Shown here: one piece after another, positions 10,273-14,490 of the stretch
Layout of the letters: each line of letters begins with the position of its first letter
Numbering within the stretch: the stretch's first letter is position 1
Source: an uncultured Lysobacteraceae bacterium
GTDB lineage: Bacteria; Pseudomonadota; Gammaproteobacteria; Xanthomonadales; Rhodanobacteraceae
NCBI GenBank assembly: GCA_946482585.1
Contig: CAMLSI010000080.1
Coordinates: 1-14,490 of the forward strand
Direction: 5' to 3'
Length of the DNA stretch: 14,490 bases
Notes under the pieces: model-generated
What the model saw: the letters and a program-made list of their open reading frames with translations, nothing else
Databases searched by the model: none
Told to the model about the DNA's origin: nothing
Translations under genes and position numbers: made by a program

Positions 10273-11556
10273 TCAGCCGACGACGGCGGCGAGCTTGAAG
10301 ATGGGCAGGTACATGCCGATGACCATGCCGCCGACCAGCGTACCGATGATGACCATGATGAACGGTTCGAGCAGGCTGGCCAGCGCGTCGACGGCGTTGT
10401 TGACCTCTTCCTCGTAGAACTCGGCGATCTTGAACAGCATCTTGTCGAGCGCACCGGATTCTTCGCCGATCGCGACCATCTGCACGACCATGTTCGGGAA
10501 CAGTTGCGCCTGACGCATGGCGAGCTGCAGCTGGTGGCCGATGGCCACGTCCTCGCGGATGCGCTTCACTGCCGCGTTGTACACCGGGCTGCCGGTCGCA
10601 CCGGCGACGGAGTCGAGCGCTTCGACCAGCGGCACGCCGGCGCGGAACGTGACGCCGAGCGTGCGCGCGAAGCGCGCGATGGCCGACTGATGCAGGATCT
10701 GGCCGATCACGGGCAGCTTGAGCACGGCGCGCGCGCAGAAGTGCGCGAAGGCCGGAGAGCGTTTGTAGAGGAAGATCAGGCCGGCGACCGTGCCGGCGAA
10801 GGCGAGCAGGACCACGTACCAGTACGAGGTCAGGAAGCGCGACGCGGAAACGATCATCTGCGTGAACGCGGGCAGGTCCGCGCCGAAGCCCTTGAATACC
10901 TGCTCGAACTGCGGCACGACGAAGATCAGCAGGATCGCCGACACCACGACGGCGACCGCGAGCACGATCGCGGGATAGAACATCGCCTTCTTGATCTTGC
11001 CCTTCAGCGATTCGATGTTTTCCTTGTACGTCGCGACCGTGTCGAGCACGGTGTCGAGCACACCGGCGGCTTCGCCGGCCTTGACCAGGTTGACGAAGAG
11101 TTCGTCGAACTGAACCGGAAACTTCGCGAGCGCCTCATGCAGCGTCGAGCCGCCTTCGATATCGTTCTTGATCGCCGTGAGCATGTTCTTCATGCGCACG
11201 TTCTGTTGACCGCCGGCGATGATGTCCAGACCCTGCACGAGCGGTACGCCGGCCTGCATCATCACGGAGATCTGGCGGCTGAAGACGGCGATGTCGCGCG
11301 CCTTGATGGTCTTGCCGGCCGCACCGAACAGGGGTTTCGCCTTGGCCTTCACCGAGGTCGGATTGATGCCCTGCCGCCGGAGCTCGGCCTTGACCAGGCT
11401 CATGTTCTTCGCGGCGTACTCACCCTTCATCGACTGTCCGCGCTTGTCCTTGCCGGACCAGACGAAGGTCTGCAGCGTGCTGACCTCGGCGCGCGCGCGA
11501 CCGCGCGCCGCAGCGACGGCACTCTGGGGTTTACGGGAAACCGTTGCTGTGGCCAT
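10273..11556 (-). CDS. pilC: Type IV pilus inner-membrane platform protein PilC
   Basis: PilC is the polytopic platform on which the PilB ATPase acts to polymerise pilin. The protein has 427 residues. It contains two T2SSF domains (about 91-214 and 292-416), each beginning with an FxRxxxxxxxAGVPLV-like motif (FSRQISVMMQAGVPLV; FARTLGVTFRAGVPLV). Membrane helices lie at about 192-215, 247-264 and 399-417. The N-terminal 25 residues are an Ala/Arg-rich tail. The start at 11556 is supported by AAGGA (complement of 11563-11567) 6 bases upstream. The pilB stop is only 2 bases before the ATG, so translation is probably coupled. Confidence 0.96.
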   Translation of the reverse strand: MATATVSRKPQSAVAAARGRARAEVSTLQTFVWSGKDKRGQSMKGEYAAKNMSLVKAELRRQGINPTSVKAKAKPLFGAAGKTIKARDIAVFSRQISVMMQAGVPLVQGLDIIAGGQQNVRMKNMLTAIKNDIEGGSTLHEALAKFPVQFDELFVNLVKAGEAAGVLDTVLDTVATYKENIESLKGKIKKAMFYPAIVLAVAVVVSAILLIFVVPQFEQVFKGFGADLPAFTQMIVSASRFLTSYWYVVLLAFAGTVAGLIFLYKRSPAFAHFCARAVLKLPVIGQILHQSAIARFARTLGVTFRAGVPLVEALDSVAGATGSPVYNAAVKRIREDVAIGHQLQLAMRQAQLFPNMVVQMVAIGEESGALDKMLFKIAEFYEEEVNNAVDALASLLEPFIMVIIGTLVGGMVIGMYLPIFKLAAVVG

Positions 11557-11558
11557 GG

Positions 11559-13289
11559 TTAATCCTTGGTGACGCGGTTGATTTCGGCGAGGCTGGTGAC
11601 GCCCTGCTTGACCTTGAGCATCGCTGACGCACGCAGATCGCGGATGCCCGCCGCACGCGCGACGTCGGCAATCTGCATCGCGTTGCCGCCGGCGAGAATG
11701 ATCTTGGAAATGTCGTCGCTGAGCGGCATCACCTGATAGATGCCGACGCGCCCCTTGTAGCCTTCGTTGCATCCGGAACAGCCGACCGCGTCGAACATCT
11801 GCATACCGGGGATTTCGGCCTCGGTGAAGCCTTCGGCGAGCAGTGCTGCCGGCGGGAGGATCAGCGGTTTCTTACAGTCGTGCAGGCGACGCGCGAGGCG
11901 TTGCGCGATCACCAGCGTGACCGATGACGTGATGTTGTAGGGGGCGATGCCCATGTTCATCAGGCGGGCAATGGTCTGCGGTGCATCGTTGGTATGCAGC
12001 GTCGACAGGACCATATGGCCGGTCTGCGCCGCCTTGACCGCGATCTCCGCCGTTTCGAGGTCGCGGATCTCGCCGACCATGATCACGTCCGGATCCTGGC
12101 GCAGGAACGAGCGCAGCGCCGCGGCGAACGTCATGCCGCGCTTCTGGTTCTGCTGAACCTGGTTGATGCCGGGCACGCGGATTTCGACCGGATCTTCGAC
12201 CGTCGAAATGTTGCGTCCCTCGGTGTTGAGGATATTCAGCGCCGTATACAACGATACGGTCTTGCCCGAGCCGGTCGGCCCGGTCACGAGCACCATGCCG
12301 TAGGGCTTCTCGATCGCCTCGACGAACAGTTTTTTCTGGTCTTCCTCGTAGCCGAGCTTCTCGATGCCGAGCTTCGCGGCGGAGCCGTCGAGGATACGCA
12401 GCACGACCTTTTCGCCGAACAGCGTGGGGCAGGTGCTCACGCGGAAGTCGATCGACTTGCCCTTGGAGAGGTTCAGTTTGATGCGGCCGTCCTGGGGCAC
12501 GCGGCGCTCGGCGATGTCGAGGCCCGACATGACCTTGAGGCGCGAGGAGATGCGCGGCGCGAGTTTCGACGGCGGCGCGGCGACCTTGCGCAATACGCCG
12601 TCCATGCGCAGGCGAACGCGATACTCGGATTCGAACGGTTCGAAATGGATATCGGACGCGCCGCGCTTGATCGCGTCGACGAGCACTTTGTTGACGAATT
12701 TCACGATCGGCGTGTCGTCGGCGCCGCTCGCATCGACGCCGCCGCCGGCGCTGCCGTCCGCATCGTCGTCGCCTGCGTTCATGTCGAGGCTTTCCAGACC
12801 CTCGTCGCCCTCGACGTCGACCGACGTGCTGCTCTGGCTCAGCGCCTGCTCGATCACGCGCACGAGCGCGCGCTCGTCGATGAGGATGGGCTCGACACTG
12901 TGGTTCGACTGGAACTTCATCTCGTCGAGCGCGCGCAGGTTGGTCGGGTCCGACAGGCCGACGAACAGGCGGTTGCCACGCTTGAACAGCGGCAGCGCGC
13001 GATGCTTGGTGATGAGTTCCTCGCTGACGAGCTTCAGCGGCAGCTGGGTGAAGTCGATGGCGCTGACGTCGTAGAGCGGTACGCCGAATTCGGCCGATGC
13101 GGCCATGGCCACCGTGCTGCTCTCGGCCATACCGTTGTCGATGAGATAAGTAGCGAGCGGAATCTTCTGCTTCGACGAGGTTTCGAGCGCGCGGCGCGCG
13201 TCCTGTTCCGAGAGGGATCCCTCGGCGACGAGACGTCGTGCGATGCCGCTCAGGCCTGCGAGATTCGCCGGGTTGATCTGCGTAGCCAT
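11559..13289 (-). CDS. pilB: Type IV pilus assembly (extension) ATPase PilB
   Basis: PilB is the cytoplasmic hexameric ATPase that powers pilus extension. The protein has 576 residues, the usual length. An N-terminal MshEN-type domain (about 10-150) is followed by an acidic, Gly/Ala/Asp-rich linker (about 155-192). The RecA-like ATPase core then follows, with Walker A GPTGSGKT at 337-344, Walker B PDVIMVGEIRD at 400-410 and a His box GHMVLSTLHTND at 424-435. The usual tetracysteine zinc motif is altered: the first half reads LHDCK (C472 alone, with H470), while the second half CSGC (C504, C507) is intact. The ATG at 13289 has a modest GGA ribosome binding site. It leads the pilB-pilC-pilD-coaE unit. 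No pilA pilin gene sits directly upstream. Confidence 0.97.
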   Translation of the reverse strand: MATQINPANLAGLSGIARRLVAEGSLSEQDARRALETSSKQKIPLATYLIDNGMAESSTVAMAASAEFGVPLYDVSAIDFTQLPLKLVSEELITKHRALPLFKRGNRLFVGLSDPTNLRALDEMKFQSNHSVEPILIDERALVRVIEQALSQSSTSVDVEGDEGLESLDMNAGDDDADGSAGGGVDASGADDTPIVKFVNKVLVDAIKRGASDIHFEPFESEYRVRLRMDGVLRKVAAPPSKLAPRISSRLKVMSGLDIAERRVPQDGRIKLNLSKGKSIDFRVSTCPTLFGEKVVLRILDGSAAKLGIEKLGYEEDQKKLFVEAIEKPYGMVLVTGPTGSGKTVSLYTALNILNTEGRNISTVEDPVEIRVPGINQVQQNQKRGMTFAAALRSFLRQDPDVIMVGEIRDLETAEIAVKAAQTGHMVLSTLHTNDAPQTIARLMNMGIAPYNITSSVTLVIAQRLARRLHDCKKPLILPPAALLAEGFTEAEIPGMQMFDAVGCSGCNEGYKGRVGIYQVMPLSDDISKIILAGGNAMQIADVARAAGIRDLRASAMLKVKQGVTSLAEINRVTKD

Positions 13290-13323
13290 AAGAATTCCGC
13301 GTAAACCCCCGAAACTACGGCAG

Positions 13324-13352
13324 AATGTACTCCACTTTGGCGCCGTTTTGAA
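13324..13352 (-). promoter_or_regulatory. Candidate sigma-70 promoter of the pilB-pilC-pilD-coaE unit
   Basis: On the minus strand, TTCAAA (13352-13347) and TACATT (13329-13324) match four of six bases each to the -35 and -10 consensus, with a 17-base spacer. Transcription would start near 13317, about 28 bases before the pilB ATG. The same region has a GG-N10-GC spacing, but the rest of a sigma-54 site is missing. Confidence 0.4.
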
Positions 13353-13506
13353 TTGCCTGGGGCAAAACTGTGACGGGGCTCAAGAAGCCTTTCGAATCAG
13401 GTCCTTCGAACCCGCCGATCGGGCCGCCCGGCGGGCTCCGCGCGCGTGCCGGTACGTATCGTGCTTCATGTATGCTCAGCGCCCGAACCCAAGGTGCCCT
13501 GCTGGT

Positions 13507-14352
13507 ATGCCCATCAGTATCATCCTGCCCGCCAAGAACGAGGCGGCGGCGTTGCGCGTTCTGCTGCCCCGGCTGCGGGAGGCCCGGCCGGCCGACGAGA
13601 TCATCGTCGTCGACGATGGTTCGACCGACGATACGCGGCAACTCTGTGCCGCCAACGGTGTGAGCTGTCTGTCCAGCCCCTATTCGATGGGCAACGGCGC
13701 CGCGATCAAGCGCGGCGCGCGCGCCGCCACCGGCGACGTGCTCGTGTTCATGGACGCGGACGGCCAGCACGATCCGGCGCACATCGACCGGCTGCTCGCG
13801 CGGATGGAGCAGGGCTACGACATGGTCGTCGGCGCGCGGGACTGGTCGGGTCAGGCCGGCGTCGGTCGCGGCCTGGCGAACACGCTGTACAACCGGCTTG
13901 CGAGCTGGATGACGGGGCATGCCGTACTCGATCTGACGTCCGGATTCCGCGCGGTGCGGGCGGACAAGTTCCTCGAGTTCATCCATCTGCTGCCGAACGG
14001 CTTCTCCTACCCGACAACGATCACGATGGCGTTCTTTCGCAGTGCCTATGCGATCGCCTACGAGTCGATCGCAGTCGGCAAACGCACCGGCAAGAGCCAC
14101 ATCCGGCCGTTGCGCGACGGCATCCGCTTCCTCCTGATCATTTTCAAGATCGCCACGCTGTATTCGCCGTTCAAGCTGTTCCTGCCGGCCAGCATGGTGT
14201 TTTTCGGCCTGGGCGCGTTGAACTACGGATTGACCTACTACTACCAGCAGCGCTTCACCAACATGAGCGCACTGCTGCTGAGCGCAGCCGCGATCGTGTT
14301 CCTGATCGGCCTGGTTTCGGAGCAGATCACGAGTCTGACGTATCGACGATGA
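13507..14352 (+). CDS. Family 2 glycosyltransferase with C-terminal membrane helices
   Basis: This is a GT-A fold glycosyltransferase of the polyprenyl-phosphate sugar transferase type (DPM1/ArnC/GtrB-like). It has 281 residues. The N-terminal strand PISIILPAKNE (2-12) is followed by VVDDGST (35-41) and the metal-binding DAD of FMDADGQHDP (81-90). LTSGFRAVR (143-151) and a basic GKSHIRPLRDG segment (195-205) precede two hydrophobic helices (about 221-242 and 255-272). It probably transfers a sugar to a lipid carrier at the inner-membrane face. The start at 13507 is supported by AAGGTG at 13491-13496, 10 bases upstream. The frame is open further left, but that part overlaps pilB and its promoter. 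The stop overlaps the next gene's ATG by four bases. Substrate is not predictable; a role in surface glycan or pilus modification is speculation from position. Confidence 0.9.
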   Translation: MPISIILPAKNEAAALRVLLPRLREARPADEIIVVDDGSTDDTRQLCAANGVSCLSSPYSMGNGAAIKRGARAATGDVLVFMDADGQHDPAHIDRLLARMEQGYDMVVGARDWSGQAGVGRGLANTLYNRLASWMTGHAVLDLTSGFRAVRADKFLEFIHLLPNGFSYPTTITMAFFRSAYAIAYESIAVGKRTGKSHIRPLRDGIRFLLIIFKIATLYSPFKLFLPASMVFFGLGALNYGLTYYYQQRFTNMSALLLSAAAIVFLIGLVSEQITSLTYRR

Positions 14353-14490
14353 GTACGCGTTCCGGGAGCTGGGCAGACCGCATTCGCCGGGCCGCGCGAT
14401 GGGTGCGCCACTCGCCGCTGCACCCGCAGTGGGTCAGTTTCCGATTCAAGGAAATGGCGGCGCGCGACGTCGCCGCGCGTGCGCGCGGCG
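14349..14490 (+). CDS. Unidentified gene start, possibly a methyltransferase; 3'-truncated by window edge
   Basis: An ATG at 14349 overlaps the glycosyltransferase stop (ATGA) and the frame stays open to the window end, giving 47 residues. The visible part is basic and Trp/Arg-rich, with LHPQWVSFRFK at about 24-34. I associate an HPQW-type N-terminus with class I SAM-dependent methyltransferases that follow glycosyltransferases, but the SAM-binding motif lies outside the window, so this is tentative. The four-base overlap strongly suggests it is a real, cotranslated gene. The last 30 bases are almost entirely G and C. Confidence 0.6.
   Translation, partial: MSTRSGSWADRIRRAARWVRHSPLHPQWVSFRFKEMAARDVAARARG

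Noticed and set aside
11994..13304. Long plus-strand open frame opposite pilB, and a similar one at 10015-11562 opposite pilC
   Set aside because: Both are mirror frames of clear pilus genes, rich in Arg, Asp and His, with no recognisable domain or ribosome binding site.
13324..13345. Sigma-54 promoter for pilB (GG-N10-GC spacing on the minus strand)
   Set aside because: Only the GG and GC dinucleotides fit; the rest of the TGGCAC and TTGC consensus is missing. A sigma-70 reading fits better.
13243..13506. Longer glycosyltransferase starting at 13243 or 13468
   Set aside because: The first overlaps the pilB start on the other strand. The second lacks a good ribosome binding site and adds residues before the conserved first strand.

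Overview
This GC-rich window looks like a chromosomal core region of a gammaproteobacterium. Gene order and protein resemblance both support this. The order is ftsA-ftsZ-lpxC-(dciA / M23 peptidase)-secA-mutT-type Nudix gene, then coaE-pilD-pilC-pilB on the opposite strand. That is the same backbone as the E. coli ftsA-ftsZ-lpxC-secM-secA-mutT-yacG-zapD-coaE-(guaC)-hofC-hofB region. Replacement of secM by a DUF721/DciA gene plus an M23 peptidase, and the Nudix-ThiE fusion, are traits I recall from Pseudomonas-like and xanthomonad-like lineages. A free-living, Lysobacterales/Nevskiales- or Pseudomonas-like organism is my best guess; this is inference, not a placement.

Layout. Positions 1-2133 are the distal end of the dcw cell-division cluster: the C-terminal two thirds of FtsA, a spacer with four consecutive hairpins, and complete FtsZ. 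Positions 2134-2451 are a 318-base regulatory gap with a strong intrinsic terminator (2282-2315) and a probable lpxC promoter. lpxC (2452-3363) converges on dciA (3409-3900, minus), with a 10-bp hairpin between them. dciA is divergent from a membrane-anchored M23 peptidase (3932-4873), with only 31 bases between the start codons. secA (5031-7760) and a Nudix/ThiE-like fusion gene (7787-8776) form a short plus-strand unit. The minus-strand unit pilB-pilC-pilD-coaE (13289 down to 8773) is tightly coupled and meets the Nudix gene tail to tail with overlapping stop codons. At the right edge a family 2 glycosyltransferase (13507-14352) runs divergently from pilB. It overlaps by four bases the start of a further truncated gene.

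Functionally the window combines division (FtsA/FtsZ), lipid A synthesis (LpxC), replicative helicase loading (DciA), peptidoglycan remodelling (M23), protein export (SecA) and nucleotide-pool cleaning (Nudix). It also holds coenzyme A synthesis (CoaE) and type IV pilus assembly (PilB, PilC, PilD). Nearly everything is well-known housekeeping. I did not find a wholly new system. The points that merit attention are regulatory or comparative: the tandem hairpins between ftsA and ftsZ, the eroded ThiE-like active site fused to the Nudix domain, the absence of secM, yacG and zapD from their usual slots, an atypical cysteine motif in PilB, and a dyad around a candidate secA promoter.
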